DNA from: Caballeronia hypogeia
GTDB taxonomy: Bacteria; Pseudomonadota; Gammaproteobacteria; Burkholderiales; Burkholderiaceae
Length of the DNA stretch: 64,000 bases
Reading direction: 5' to 3'
NCBI RefSeq assembly: GCF_001544875.2
Contig: NZ_FCOA02000012.1
Coordinates: forward strand, 1 to 64,000
The notes under the pieces were generated by a model. It had not been told where the DNA came from. It did not search any database and was given only the letters and a program-made list of their open reading frames with translations. Position 1 is the first letter of the stretch, and each line of letters opens with the position of its first letter. Below are positions 1 to 7,527 of the stretch, piece after piece. Made by a program: the position numbers and the translations under genes.

Positions 1-315
1 ACGGAAAGCCACGTGATGCTCGTCGATCTGCGCGCCAAGAAGATCACCGGCAAAGCGGCGGAAGCGGCGCTCGGCGCGGCGCATATCACGGTCAACAAGA
101 ACGCGATCCCGAACGATCCGGAAAAGCCGTTCGTCACGAGCGGCGTGCGTCTCGGTTCGCCCGCAATGACCACGCGCGGCTTCGGCACGAAGGAAGCGGA
201 GATCGTCGGCAATCTGATCGCCGACGTGCTCGACAATCCGGAGGATCAGGCGAACCTCGAGCGCGTGCGCGCGCAAGTGGCCGACCTGACCAAGCGCTTC
301 CCGGTCTACCGTTAA
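1..315 (+). CDS. glyA: Serine hydroxymethyltransferase, C-terminal fragment
   Basis: This is the last ~104 residues of a gene that begins before the window. The frame is open from base 1 and reads ESHVMLVDLR..., then TSGVRLGSPAMTTRGF, the conserved C-terminal block of serine hydroxymethyltransferase, and ends at KRFPVYR. The full enzyme is a cytoplasmic PLP enzyme that moves a one-carbon unit from serine to tetrahydrofolate, giving glycine. The PLP lysine and active-site residues lie upstream of the window. nrdR follows 18 bases downstream, a glyA-nrdR order common in beta-proteobacteria, so the two are probably co-transcribed. Confidence 0.95.
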   Translation, partial: TESHVMLVDLRAKKITGKAAEAALGAAHITVNKNAIPNDPEKPFVTSGVRLGSPAMTTRGFGTKEAEIVGNLIADVLDNPEDQANLERVRAQVADLTKRFPVYR

Positions 316-333
316 GTCGCGAGCCGAACGCCG

Positions 334-816
334 ATGCGCTGCCCATTCTGCCGACACGAAGACACCCAGGTCGTGGATTCTCGCGTGTCGGAGGATGGCG
401 CGGCCATCCGGCGGCGGCGGCGCTGTCCTTCCTGCGACAAGCGTTTCACCACCTACGAGCGCGTCGAGCTCGCGCTGCCTTCGGTCGTCAAGAAAGACGG
501 CAGCCGCACCGAGTTCGACCGCCGCAAGATCGTTGCGAGCATGCAGCTTGCGCTGCGAAAGCGGCCGGTCGCCGCCGATGCGATCGATGCCGCGGCGTCC
601 CGCATCGAATATCAATTGCTCGGCAGCGGCGAGCGCGAAGTGCAGAGCGAGCGTCTGGGCGAGCTCGTGATGAACGAGCTGCGTCAGCTCGACACCATTG
701 CCTACGTGCGTTTCGCATCGGTCTACAAGCGTTTCGAGGACGTCTCCGAATTCGAAGACGTGCTCGAAGAATTCCGGCGTGCCGCGCCGAAGAAATCGAC
801 TTCGCGCAAGCGCTGA
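334..816 (+). CDS. nrdR: Transcriptional repressor NrdR
   Basis: The 160-residue product opens with a zinc ribbon, MRCPFCRHEDTQVVDSR with CPFC at residues 3-6 and CPSC at 31-34. An ATP-cone domain follows at about residues 49-139. Both parts and the length match NrdR, the nucleotide-sensing repressor of ribonucleotide reductase genes. It acts in the cytoplasm on NrdR boxes upstream of nrd genes, none of which are in this window. It lies just after glyA and probably shares its transcript. The start is the first ATG, immediately before the CPFC motif as in other family members. Confidence 0.96.
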   Translation: MRCPFCRHEDTQVVDSRVSEDGAAIRRRRRCPSCDKRFTTYERVELALPSVVKKDGSRTEFDRRKIVASMQLALRKRPVAADAIDAAASRIEYQLLGSGEREVQSERLGELVMNELRQLDTIAYVRFASVYKRFEDVSEFEDVLEEFRRAAPKKSTSRKR

Positions 817-890
817 CTTTTTCCGCATCATTCCCTCCCGACCTCCGGTCTTTCCGTTCGCTCCCGCAGTGTGCCGGGCATCGGACGGTG

Positions 891-942
891 TGAACACTCG
901 GCCATTCGGCTAATGGCGGCGCGCATTTCTTCTCGCTAGATT
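891..942 (+). promoter_or_regulatory. Promoter-like element upstream of the pilin operon (copy A)
   Basis: The stretch holds TGAACAC at 891, TCGGCC, GGCTAATGG and a GCGC block, then a -10-like TAGATT at 937-942. A closely similar stretch with the same 26-base distance from TAATGG to the -10-like hexamer lies at 25987-26039. It sits 32 bases before the first pilin start codon. No good -35 hexamer is visible. The promoter role is inferred. Confidence 0.35.
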
Positions 943-973
943 GGGCCTTTCCGCTCAACTCGATCGATAAGGC

Positions 974-1522
974 ATGCCGATGATCCGCGCTTCAAGACAA
1001 GGTTTCACGCTCGTCGAACTGTGCGTGGTGCTCGCTGTAATGGCGATTCTCGCGACGTTCGCGGCGCCATCGTTTTTCGCGTGGCAGACCCGCGATCGGG
1101 TCGACGCGCGGGCGCGCTCGCTGCTCGCCACGCTGTCGCTCGCGCGCGCCGAAGCCGTGCGGCGCGGTGCGCGCGTCACGCTGTGCCGGATCGACGCATC
1201 GAGCCACTGCCTCGCCGCGGGACGCAACTGCGGCGACGGCATCACCGACTGGTCGTGCGGATGGGGCCTGTTCGTCGATCGCGACGGCGTGGCGACGCTC
1301 CTGCGCATGCAGCCGGAGATGACGTCGATCGCCATCGCGGGGGCGTCGACGGATCTCTCGTTCACGCCGCCTTCGGGCCAGGTGATCGGCGGATTCCGCA
1401 GCTTCGATTTCGCACCGCGTGGCGCGGATGCCGCGGCGAATCCGGCAGCGCGCCGCTGCGTCCGGATCGCGGCGGGCGGGCGTGCGCGCATTTCACCGGG
1501 CAGTTGCGGAGCATCGGCATGA
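974..1522 (+). CDS. GspH/FimT family minor pseudopilin
   Basis: The 182-residue protein begins MPMIRASRQGFTLVELCVVL. This is a short basic leader, then a prepilin peptidase site G^FTLVE with Glu at +5, then a hydrophobic helix of about 20 residues. The rest is a soluble domain with paired cysteines and a GWGLFVDRDG-type stretch typical of FimT/GspH. Such proteins are processed by PilD and prime assembly of type IV pili in the inner membrane. It is the first gene of a five-gene pilin operon and its TGA overlaps the next ATG (ATGA at 1519). Confidence 0.85.
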   Translation: MPMIRASRQGFTLVELCVVLAVMAILATFAAPSFFAWQTRDRVDARARSLLATLSLARAEAVRRGARVTLCRIDASSHCLAAGRNCGDGITDWSCGWGLFVDRDGVATLLRMQPEMTSIAIAGASTDLSFTPPSGQVIGGFRSFDFAPRGADAAANPAARRCVRIAAGGRARISPGSCGASA

Positions 1523-1902
1523 AGCGTACGCAACGTGGAAATTCCTTGCTGGACGTGATGGTTGCGCTGTCGCTCGCGGCGGTGAGCGCGCTCGGCGTCG
1601 TCGCGGTGCAGAGCACGCTCGCGCGCCACGAGCGCATTGCGTTGTTGCGGGAGCGCGCGACGTTCATTGCGGATTCGGTCGCGGAAGGCGTGCGCAGCGA
1701 CGCGGACCGCGGAGCGATCGTGTCCTTGTGGCAGTCGAGGGCGGCGCTCACGCTGCCCGCGGGCGAAGTCGCGGTGTTCGATCGCGCGGACGGCGTGCGC
1801 GTCGCCGCCGTGAGCTGGCGTGCCGAAGACCGGTCCGAGCCGTGTCCCGAGCCGCAGGCCAGGCCGCTCACGTCCTGCATCGCGGTGGCGTTCGCGCGAT
1901 GA
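1519..1902 (+). CDS. pilV: Minor type IV pilin, PilV-like
   Basis: The 127-residue product begins MKRTQRGNSLLDVMVALSLA, a class III prepilin signal with cleavage expected after Gly7 and then a hydrophobic helix. Position +5 is Asp rather than the usual Glu, an unusual change because Glu5 guides subunit docking and N-methylation. Short length, second place in the operon and the SLLDVMVAL pattern support PilV. Its ATG overlaps the stop of the FimT gene, and its own stop overlaps the next start (1899), so translation is probably coupled. The start is fixed by the signal. Confidence 0.75.
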   Translation: MKRTQRGNSLLDVMVALSLAAVSALGVVAVQSTLARHERIALLRERATFIADSVAEGVRSDADRGAIVSLWQSRAALTLPAGEVAVFDRADGVRVAAVSWRAEDRSEPCPEPQARPLTSCIAVAFAR

Positions 1903-2693
1903 GCCGACGTTCATTCACCTCGCGCGGTCACACGTTGCTGGAGATGACGATCGCGCTCGCGCTGGGCATGTTGATCGTGGTTGCGTCGCTGTCGCTGTAT
2001 CGGGCGCAACGCGCGGCGTTCGAACGCGCCGCGGATGCCGCGCGGATGCACGACTCGGCGTCGGTCGCGCTGGACCTGATCGGCCAGCAGATTCAGATGG
2101 CCGGGTTTGCGTCCGGCCATGATCCGGGCGCACGCGTCGAGGCGGCCATCTTCGGTTGCGCGCAAGGGCGCGTCGTCGGTGTGGATACATATGCATCTTG
2201 CGAAGCGCTGGCGAGCCGTTCGGACGGCGTGCAAGTGCGCTACGCCGTCGATGCCGTCTCCACATGGCCGTCTTCCAGCGGCGCGCCGACCGACTGTCTC
2301 GGTCAGGCGGCCACCGACGCGATCGTCACGAATCGCTTTTACGCGAAAACCAGCGCGTCCACAGGCGAGCCGGAGTTGTATTGCGAGGGCGGCGGCAGGC
2401 AGGCGCAGCCGCTCGTGGAAGGGATCGAACGGATTCGTGCGCAGTACCGGCTGGCGGGCTCGCCGTCGGCGCTGGATGCGTCGGCGCTGGCGCGCGAACG
2501 CTGGGCGGATGTCCACGCGGCGGAAATCTGCGTGCTCGTGCGCGGCTTCACGGCGCAGGCGAAGCGACGAACCCGCTATGTCGATTGCAACGGCTCGTCA
2601 GCTTACGCCGACGACGGCCACGCCCGTCAAGCCTTCTGGCGACGCGTCGCGATCCGGAATGCGCCGGCGACCACGAAAGGAGACGCGCAATGA
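1899..2693 (+). CDS. pilW: Minor type IV pilin, PilW-like
   Basis: The 264-residue product begins MSRRSFTSRGHTLLEMTIAL, a prepilin signal with Gly at -1 and Glu at +5, followed by a hydrophobic helix to about residue 35. The stretch SASVALDLIGQQIQMAGF after the helix is the typical PilW conserved region, where long-range pilin helices meet the globular domain. Length and operon position also fit PilW. It probably forms part of the pilus tip-priming complex in the inner membrane. The start overlaps the pilV stop (ATGA) and the stop overlaps the next gene by four bases. Confidence 0.82.
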   Translation: MSRRSFTSRGHTLLEMTIALALGMLIVVASLSLYRAQRAAFERAADAARMHDSASVALDLIGQQIQMAGFASGHDPGARVEAAIFGCAQGRVVGVDTYASCEALASRSDGVQVRYAVDAVSTWPSSSGAPTDCLGQAATDAIVTNRFYAKTSASTGEPELYCEGGGRQAQPLVEGIERIRAQYRLAGSPSALDASALARERWADVHAAEICVLVRGFTAQAKRRTRYVDCNGSSAYADDGHARQAFWRRVAIRNAPATTKGDAQ

Positions 2694-3175
2694 AGCGACC
2701 TTCGTCATCGCGCGGCGCCACGTTGCCGATCGTCCTGATTCTCGCCGCGATGATGCTTGTCACCGCGAGCGCGTGGCTGCATACATCGCTTGTGGCCACG
2801 CGCGCGACGCTCGCCACGCGCGAGCGCGTGCAGGCGTTCCACGCGGCGGACAGTGCGCTCATGCGCTGCAGCCGAATGCTTTCTCTCGCGCTGCCGTCAA
2901 TGAGCTCGTCGCTGAACGAGGAACCTTCGCGCTGGCGCCTCAAGGCATCGTTCGAAGGACCGGGCGCCGCCGCCATCGCGCCGTTCGCAGCCTGGCCGTA
3001 CGCGCGACGCGCGCCGCAGTGTCTGATCGAATCGTGGGCGAGCACCTCCTTCCTCGTCACTGCGCGCGGCTTCGGCGCGACGCCGGGTTCAGAAGCATGG
3101 CTTCAGCTTCGAATCGATGTCGCCGAGGGCGCGAGCACGCAACACTGGCGGCGCGTCGTCGCGCGGCCGTTTTGA
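2690..3175 (+). CDS. pilX: Minor type IV pilin, PilX-like
   Basis: The 161-residue product begins MKRPSSSRGATLPIVLILAA, with a long hydrophobic segment from about residue 12. Position +5 after the predicted cleavage is Ile, not Glu; lack of Glu5 is normal for the PilX/GspK class that caps the tip complex. The ATFHAADSALMR-like region (VQAFHAADSALMRCSRML) matches the PilX pattern of an ER-A-D-SA turn after the helix. It overlaps pilW by four bases. The usual next gene, the large pilY1 adhesin, is absent: pilE follows after nine bases. Confidence 0.72.
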   Translation: MKRPSSSRGATLPIVLILAAMMLVTASAWLHTSLVATRATLATRERVQAFHAADSALMRCSRMLSLALPSMSSSLNEEPSRWRLKASFEGPGAAAIAPFAAWPYARRAPQCLIESWASTSFLVTARGFGATPGSEAWLQLRIDVAEGASTQHWRRVVARPF

Positions 3176-3184
3176 GGAAGCGAC

Positions 3185-3649
3185 ATGAGAGAGCGCAAAA
3201 GAGAAAGCGCATTCAGCTTGCTGGAGTTGATGATCGCGTTGGGCGTCGCGGCGATCATCGCGGCGTTCGCGATTCCGGGCTGGCGCGCGCACATAGCGAA
3301 GGCGCATCGGCTCGACGCCGCAGCGGCGGCGCTGCGCGCGGTCCAGTTTGTCGAAACGGCGCGTCTTGCGCAGACCTTCGAAAGCGGCGACGCCATCGCG
3401 CTGAATGCCGGCTTCGACCAGGCTCCGGCCCATGGCGCAGCGGTGTACCGCGTTGCCGTGCTTTCCGAGTCGGCGACCAACGGCGGCTACGCGATCGAAG
3501 TCACGCCGGTCGTGTCCGGCCCGATGCAGGACGACGCTTGCGGCGCGTTCGTCATGGATGCGACCGGGTTGCGCTCGAACCATGCGCCCGGCGCGAGCGC
3601 ACCACTAGATAGGGCGCAGTCCGCCGCGTGCTGGGCCGGCAAGGGTTGA
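3185..3649 (+). CDS. pilE: Type IV pilin, PilE-like
   Basis: The 154-residue product begins MRERKRESAFSLLELMIALG. The prepilin pattern is clear, with Phe +1, Glu +5 and a hydrophobic helix, but residue -1 is Ala instead of Gly. PilD normally requires Gly at -1, tolerating Ala poorly in tested pilins, so processing may be slow. Two cysteines near the C-terminus (DDACGAF and AACWAG) could close a D-loop disulfide. It is the last gene of the pilin operon and stands nine bases after pilX. The next gene is convergent, ten bases away. Confidence 0.75.
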   Translation: MRERKRESAFSLLELMIALGVAAIIAAFAIPGWRAHIAKAHRLDAAAAALRAVQFVETARLAQTFESGDAIALNAGFDQAPAHGAAVYRVAVLSESATNGGYAIEVTPVVSGPMQDDACGAFVMDATGLRSNHAPGASAPLDRAQSAACWAGKG

Positions 3650-3659
3650 TGCCGATGTT

Positions 3660-4157
3660 TCAGAACACCGTCGGATCGACGGCGTTATTGGACGTTTCGG
3701 TCGTCGTCGACTTCATTTGCTGATAGATGCGCCAGCCTTCCCAGCCGGCGAGCGCGAGACCGCCCCACTTGAGCAAGGGTTTCGCGCCGTGCAGCACCTT
3801 GGTCCTTACCGGCTTCGTGAGGATCAGCGAAGCGAGCGAGCCGATGATCGGATATTGCTTCAAGAGCACGCCGATGCTGCCCGAGCCGAGCAGCGAACCC
3901 AGCACGCCGCCGATGCCGCCCGAAGACGCGCGCCCTCTGCCCCAGCGGCGCGAGCCGCCGCCCGGCATCAGGAAACGCAGAAAACTGAAGTGCGTGACGG
4001 ACGCGCGCAGATCGTACGTGGCCTGGCGCAGTTCCATGCGCTCGACGTCCGCGCGCGCAATCAGCAGTTCCTTGCGCAGCGCGCGCATTTGCGGCGTGCG
4101 CAGCTTCTGCATCTTGTCACGCCTCGGCGTCTTGAAGGTGTTGTCGTGTTGGCTCAT
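3660..4157 (-). CDS. Conserved hypothetical protein (possibly DUF3318), downstream of YqjE-like gene
   Basis: The 165-residue product has a basic N-terminus, a charged helical stretch at about residues 20-50 (LRKELLIARADVERMELRQ), a glycine-rich linker, and hydrophobic segments near SIGVLLKQYPIIGSLASLIL and LLKWGGLALAGW. It is probably membrane-associated. It lies 21 bases after the YqjE-like gene in the position that yqjK holds in enterobacteria. I recall similar Burkholderia proteins being labelled DUF3318, but cannot confirm this. No catalytic motif is visible and the function is unknown. Confidence 0.6.
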   Translation of the reverse strand: MSQHDNTFKTPRRDKMQKLRTPQMRALRKELLIARADVERMELRQATYDLRASVTHFSFLRFLMPGGGSRRWGRGRASSGGIGGVLGSLLGSGSIGVLLKQYPIIGSLASLILTKPVRTKVLHGAKPLLKWGGLALAGWEGWRIYQQMKSTTTETSNNAVDPTVF

Positions 4158-4178
4158 GGCTGGATGTGGGCGCGGTTT

Positions 4179-4559
4179 TCAGCGGAACGTATCGCGGTCC
4201 TTGCGGAACTCGGCGAGCGTGTCGTCGAACATGTTCGGTGCGTCGCGCAGATTGTTGCGCGCCTTCAGGCCGCATACGATCGCGATCAGCGCGTACAGGG
4301 CGGTGATGCCGCCGAGCGCCTGCCACCGATACGTATCCCAGAAGAAAATGGCGATCAGCACGGTGAGTGAGATGAGCGCCATCATCGCGAGCATCATGGC
4401 GGCGAGTCCCAGGAATAGCACGCCGATGAGCCGCTCCTTCTCCTCCTGAAGCTCGATGCCGATGAGTTCAAGGCGCGTCTCGAAGATGGCGAAGGCGGAG
4501 CTCAGGATTCGTCGCAATGGTCCGGGGGACGATTGCTGCGGGGGCCGTTCTGTCGTCAT
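4179..4559 (-). CDS. YqjE-like membrane protein (phage holin family)
   Basis: The 126-residue product has two strongly hydrophobic segments at about residues 47-75 (LIGVLFLGLAAMMLAMMALI and beyond) and 80-105. It also has an N-terminal amphipathic segment, SAFAIFETRLELIGIELQEEKERL. This is the pattern of YqjE/DUF1469 proteins, which databases often call 'phage holin family' although they are chromosomal inner-membrane proteins. A DUF883 gene lies upstream at 4743-5045 and a hypothetical gene downstream, matching the yqjD-yqjE-yqjK arrangement. The role is unknown; the YqjD family binds stationary-phase ribosomes to the membrane in E. coli. Confidence 0.8.
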   Translation of the reverse strand: MTTERPPQQSSPGPLRRILSSAFAIFETRLELIGIELQEEKERLIGVLFLGLAAMMLAMMALISLTVLIAIFFWDTYRWQALGGITALYALIAIVCGLKARNNLRDAPNMFDDTLAEFRKDRDTFR

Positions 4560-4742
4560 GGCTTGAATGCGAGAAGCGCGATGTTGCCGCTTTTTATGTA
4601 TGGTTCCGGTCGGCGGTGCAGCAGCCGGCCGGTGCGAGTGTCGAGCCGCGCGCCCGGGCAGAGCGCTCGCGGTTCAGTCCGATTTGGACCGCGACAGCGA
4701 CCGAATTAGCAATCAGCGGGCCATTGGTGTAAGGACGGTTGC

Positions 4743-5045
4743 TTATTTGCGGTTGATCAACAGGCCGATGACCATGCCGATGCCCGCCGCGATGCCGATC
4801 GACGCCCACGGATGCTCGTGCACGTAGTCGTCGGTGGCGCGCGCGGCCTTCTTGCCCCGCTCGATGACGACGACCTGCGCGTCGGCGGCCTTTTCCTTCG
4901 CCTGCTTGAGGCGCGTGAGCGCGCTCTCGCGCAGTTCGGAAGCGCGTTCACCGGTGGCGCTAGCCGCTTGCTTCAAGAGATCTTCGGCGTCAGCGAGTAC
5001 TGATTTGATATCCGACATGAATCGCTCCTTGTTGATTTCAGACAT
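4743..5045 (-). CDS. DUF883 family protein (YqjD/ElaB-like)
   Basis: The 100-residue product starts MSEINKERFMSDIKSVLADA, continues as a charged helix with heptad-like spacing, and ends in one membrane segment (SIGIAAGIGMVIGLLINRK), the signature of the ElaB/YqjD/DUF883 family. In E. coli the C-terminal anchor holds the protein in the inner membrane and the N-terminal helix binds ribosomes in stationary phase. The ATG at 5045 is chosen because a GGAG lies about eight bases upstream; an ATG twelve bases further up is possible. It heads a small group with the YqjE-like gene, though 183 bases separate them. Confidence 0.85.
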   Translation of the reverse strand: MSEINKERFMSDIKSVLADAEDLLKQAASATGERASELRESALTRLKQAKEKAADAQVVVIERGKKAARATDDYVHEHPWASIGIAAGIGMVIGLLINRK

Positions 5046-5368
5046 TAAAGGCTCCAATCGGTGAGGCTACGCGAATCGTAACCAAAGATGGGATCGCTGA
5101 CGAGGAGGCTTATGTCCTGCAGCGCGGACTGACGCAGATTCTGTTCCAGTCGCGCGAATCCGCAGGAAATAGCCGGCCGCCTCGTCATGTGCATCGACAC
5201 CGTTTGGGATTGATACGATCTGACCCGTAAAAGTTTCAGGCGGTTTATCGAAAGTTACAAGAAGCACGACAGGAAAATTCGCGCGAAACGGCATTCATTC
5301 GCGCTTCAAGCGCCCATTAAACAAAAAAGGCCGGCGAGTGCCGGCCCTTCATTGTTTGAACGGAGCTC
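5046..5368. other. Intergenic region between DUF883 gene and gcdH
   Basis: This 323-base stretch contains the gcdH terminator (5322-5346) and presumably the promoter of the DUF883 gene. A 75-codon open frame on the minus strand (5067-5294) is present, but has no ribosome binding site, no recognisable domain and codon use unlike the neighbours, so I do not call it a gene. Local GC content looks lower than average. Confidence 0.5.
5322..5346 (-). terminator. Rho-independent terminator of gcdH
   Basis: On the minus strand the sequence forms GGCCGGC - ACTC - GCCGGCC, a seven-pair GC-rich stem, followed by a run of six T and then GTTT. It lies 23 bases beyond the gcdH stop codon. Confidence 0.88.
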
Positions 5369-6559
5369 TTAGAAAAACGCCTGAATGCCCGTTTGCGCAC
5401 GGCCGAGAATGAGCGCGTGAATATCGTGCGTGCCTTCGTACGTGTTCACCACTTCGAGGTTCACGAGATGACGCGCCACGCCGAATTCATCGGAGATGCC
5501 GTTACCGCCGAGCATGTCGCGCGCGAGACGTGCGATGTCGAGCGCCTTGCCGCACGAGTTGCGCTTCATGATCGAGGTGATTTCCACTGCCGCCGTGCCC
5601 TCGTCCTTCATGCGTCCGAGGCGCAGCACGCCCTGCAGGCCGAGCGTGATTTCGGTCTGCATATCGGCGAGCTTTTTCTGAATCAGTTGGTTCGCGGCGA
5701 GCGGACGGCCGAACTGCTTGCGATCCAGCGTGTATTGCCGCGCTGTGTGCCAGCACGCTTCCGCCGCGCCGAGCGCGCCCCAGGAAATGCCGTAGCGCGC
5801 CGAATTCAGGCACGTGAACGGACCCTTCAGGCCGCGTACGTTCGGCAGGATGTTTTCTTCGGGGACGAACACTTCGTCCATCACGATTTCGCCGGTGATC
5901 GATGCGCGCAGCCCGACCTTGCCGTGAATCGCGGGCGCGGACAGCCCCTTCCAGCCTTTTTCGAGAATGAAACCGCGAATCTCGTCGCGGCCGTCTTCCT
6001 CAAGCTTCGCCCAGACGACGAACACGTCCGCGATAGGCGAGTTCGAGATCCACATCTTCGTGCCGGACAGCGAAAAGCCGTTCTGCACTTTCTTCGCGCG
6101 CGTCGTCATGCTGGCCGGATCGGAGCCGGCGTTGGGCTCGGTCAGGCCGAAGCAGCCGATCCACTCGCCGCGCGCGAGCTTCGGCAGGTACTTTTCCTTC
6201 TGGGCGTCGCTGCCGAAGGTGTTGATCGGCACCATGACGAGCGACGACTGCACCGACATCATCGAGCGATAACCCGAATCCACGCGCTCGACTTCGCGCG
6301 CGATCAGGCCGTAGCACACGTAGTTGAGGCCGGGGCCACCGTACTGCTCCGGAATGGTCGGTCCGAGCAGGCCCAGCTCGCCCATCTCGCGGAAGATCGC
6401 CGGATCGGTCTTTTCCTCGCGGAACGCCTGCATCACGCGCGGCTGCAGCTTGTCCTGCGCGTAGGCGCGCGCGGCGTCCCGCACCATGCGTTCGTCTTCG
6501 GTCAGTTGCTGGTCCAGCAGAAGCGGGTCTTCCCAATTGAAGCGGGCGGCGTCGGCCAT
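5369..6559 (-). CDS. gcdH: Glutaryl-CoA dehydrogenase
   Basis: The 396-residue protein is an acyl-CoA dehydrogenase of the glutaryl-CoA type. It has the FAD/substrate signature FGLTEPNAGSDP at about residues 137-148, MWISNSPIADVFVVWAK, and the catalytic base Glu375 in NTYEGTHDIH near the C-terminus. The ending HALILGRAQTGIQAF is typical of GcdH. The enzyme oxidises and decarboxylates glutaryl-CoA to crotonyl-CoA in lysine, tryptophan and glutarate breakdown, passing electrons to ETF. An IclR-type regulator is divergent at 6714, with a candidate operator in the 154-base gap, and probably controls it. Confidence 0.95.
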   Translation of the reverse strand: MADAARFNWEDPLLLDQQLTEDERMVRDAARAYAQDKLQPRVMQAFREEKTDPAIFREMGELGLLGPTIPEQYGGPGLNYVCYGLIAREVERVDSGYRSMMSVQSSLVMVPINTFGSDAQKEKYLPKLARGEWIGCFGLTEPNAGSDPASMTTRAKKVQNGFSLSGTKMWISNSPIADVFVVWAKLEEDGRDEIRGFILEKGWKGLSAPAIHGKVGLRASITGEIVMDEVFVPEENILPNVRGLKGPFTCLNSARYGISWGALGAAEACWHTARQYTLDRKQFGRPLAANQLIQKKLADMQTEITLGLQGVLRLGRMKDEGTAAVEITSIMKRNSCGKALDIARLARDMLGGNGISDEFGVARHLVNLEVVNTYEGTHDIHALILGRAQTGIQAFF

Positions 6560-6661
6560 GTTGCAGTCTCCTGATTACATCGAAAAGCGCCGGATGCCGG
6601 GCGGCTTGCTCGCAGGTCTTTCACGACACGACCGGCCGGGCGCACGGAGCGCTTGACTTGA

Positions 6662-6678
6662 GTTCCGCTAGGCGAAAC
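6662..6678. promoter_or_regulatory. Candidate IclR-family operator between gcdH and its regulator
   Basis: The 17-base sequence GTTCCGCTAGGCGAAAC is an imperfect inverted repeat with six of eight arm pairs matching. Its GTTCCGC / GCGAAAC arms resemble operators of IclR-family regulators such as PobR and PcaU. It lies in the divergent gap, 35 bases before the IclR start and 102 bases before the gcdH start, where it could serve both. Binding is inferred. Confidence 0.5.
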
Positions 6679-6713
6679 AATGTTTTGCAAATCAGATCCG
6701 AGTCTAACACCCA

Positions 6714-7514
6714 ATGTCAGCCGATTCCACACGAAATTCAGCGTCGATTTCAATGCGCCACGTATCGTCCGAGGACATCGACGAGCGCAAGTTCGTCGTC
6801 GCGCTCGCGCGTGGGCTCGATCTGTTGCGCGCGTTCCGTCCGGGCGAGACGCTGCTCGGCAATCGCGATTTCGTCGAGCGCACGGGCCTGGCGAAGGCCA
6901 CGGTCAACCGGCTCGCCTACACGCTGACGACGCTCGGCTATCTGCGTTTCGATGAACCCGCCGGCAAATATGCGCTCGATACCGGCGTGCTCTCGCTCGG
7001 TTTCACGCTGCTCGCGGGTGCGGACACGCTGGAGCTCGCGCGCCCGCACATGCGCGAACTCGCGCGCGAGATCGGCGCGGCGGTGTCGCTCGGCTGCCGC
7101 GACGGGCTCGACATGATCTATCTGGAAACCATCCGCAGCGAGACGGCGCTGACGCTCGGCCTTGCACCCGGTTCGCGGCTGTCGATGCTGACGAGTTCGA
7201 TGGGCCGCGCCTATCTCGCCGTGCAGGACACGGCGGCGCGCGAAGCGCTCCTGGATGAACTGGGCCGAAGCGAAGGCGCGGAAAAGGTCGACGCCGCGCG
7301 CCGCGCCGTCGACGATTTCACGCGCGACGGCTGCTGCTACTCGTTTCGCGAATGGCACGACGACGTCAACGCCATCGCCGCGCCGTTCCGCGATCTGCGC
7401 AATGGACGCTGGCTCGTGCTGTCGAGCAGCGGGCCCGCGTCGTCGATGGACGAGGCGTATTTCCGCGAGACGATCGGTCCGAAACTGAGGGCGCTGGCCG
7501 CGCGTCTCGCGTAG
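6714..7514 (+). CDS. IclR family transcriptional regulator
   Basis: The 266-residue protein has an N-terminal winged helix-turn-helix (about residues 28-85; RGLDLLRAFRPGE, NRDFVERTGLAKATVNRLAY) and a C-terminal IclR effector-binding domain with LAPGSRLSMLTSSMGRAYLA. It stands divergent to gcdH, and this pairing suggests it senses a glutarate or aromatic-acid intermediate and regulates gcdH. The first ATG (6714) has a weak upstream context; a later ATG at residue 14 (MRHVSSED) is an alternative start. Its 3' end nearly meets kynA, which is convergent. Confidence 0.88.
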   Translation: MSADSTRNSASISMRHVSSEDIDERKFVVALARGLDLLRAFRPGETLLGNRDFVERTGLAKATVNRLAYTLTTLGYLRFDEPAGKYALDTGVLSLGFTLLAGADTLELARPHMRELAREIGAAVSLGCRDGLDMIYLETIRSETALTLGLAPGSRLSMLTSSMGRAYLAVQDTAAREALLDELGRSEGAEKVDAARRAVDDFTRDGCCYSFREWHDDVNAIAAPFRDLRNGRWLVLSSSGPASSMDEAYFRETIGPKLRALAARLA

Positions 7515-7527
7515 AAGCGCGTCAAGC

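Noticed and set aside
4179..4559. 'Phage holin' hit as sign of a prophage
   Set aside because: The gene belongs to a chromosomal YqjE-type cluster and there are no other phage genes nearby.
5067..5294. 75-codon open frame on the minus strand between DUF883 and gcdH
   Set aside because: No ribosome binding site, no domain, and codon use unlike the neighbours.
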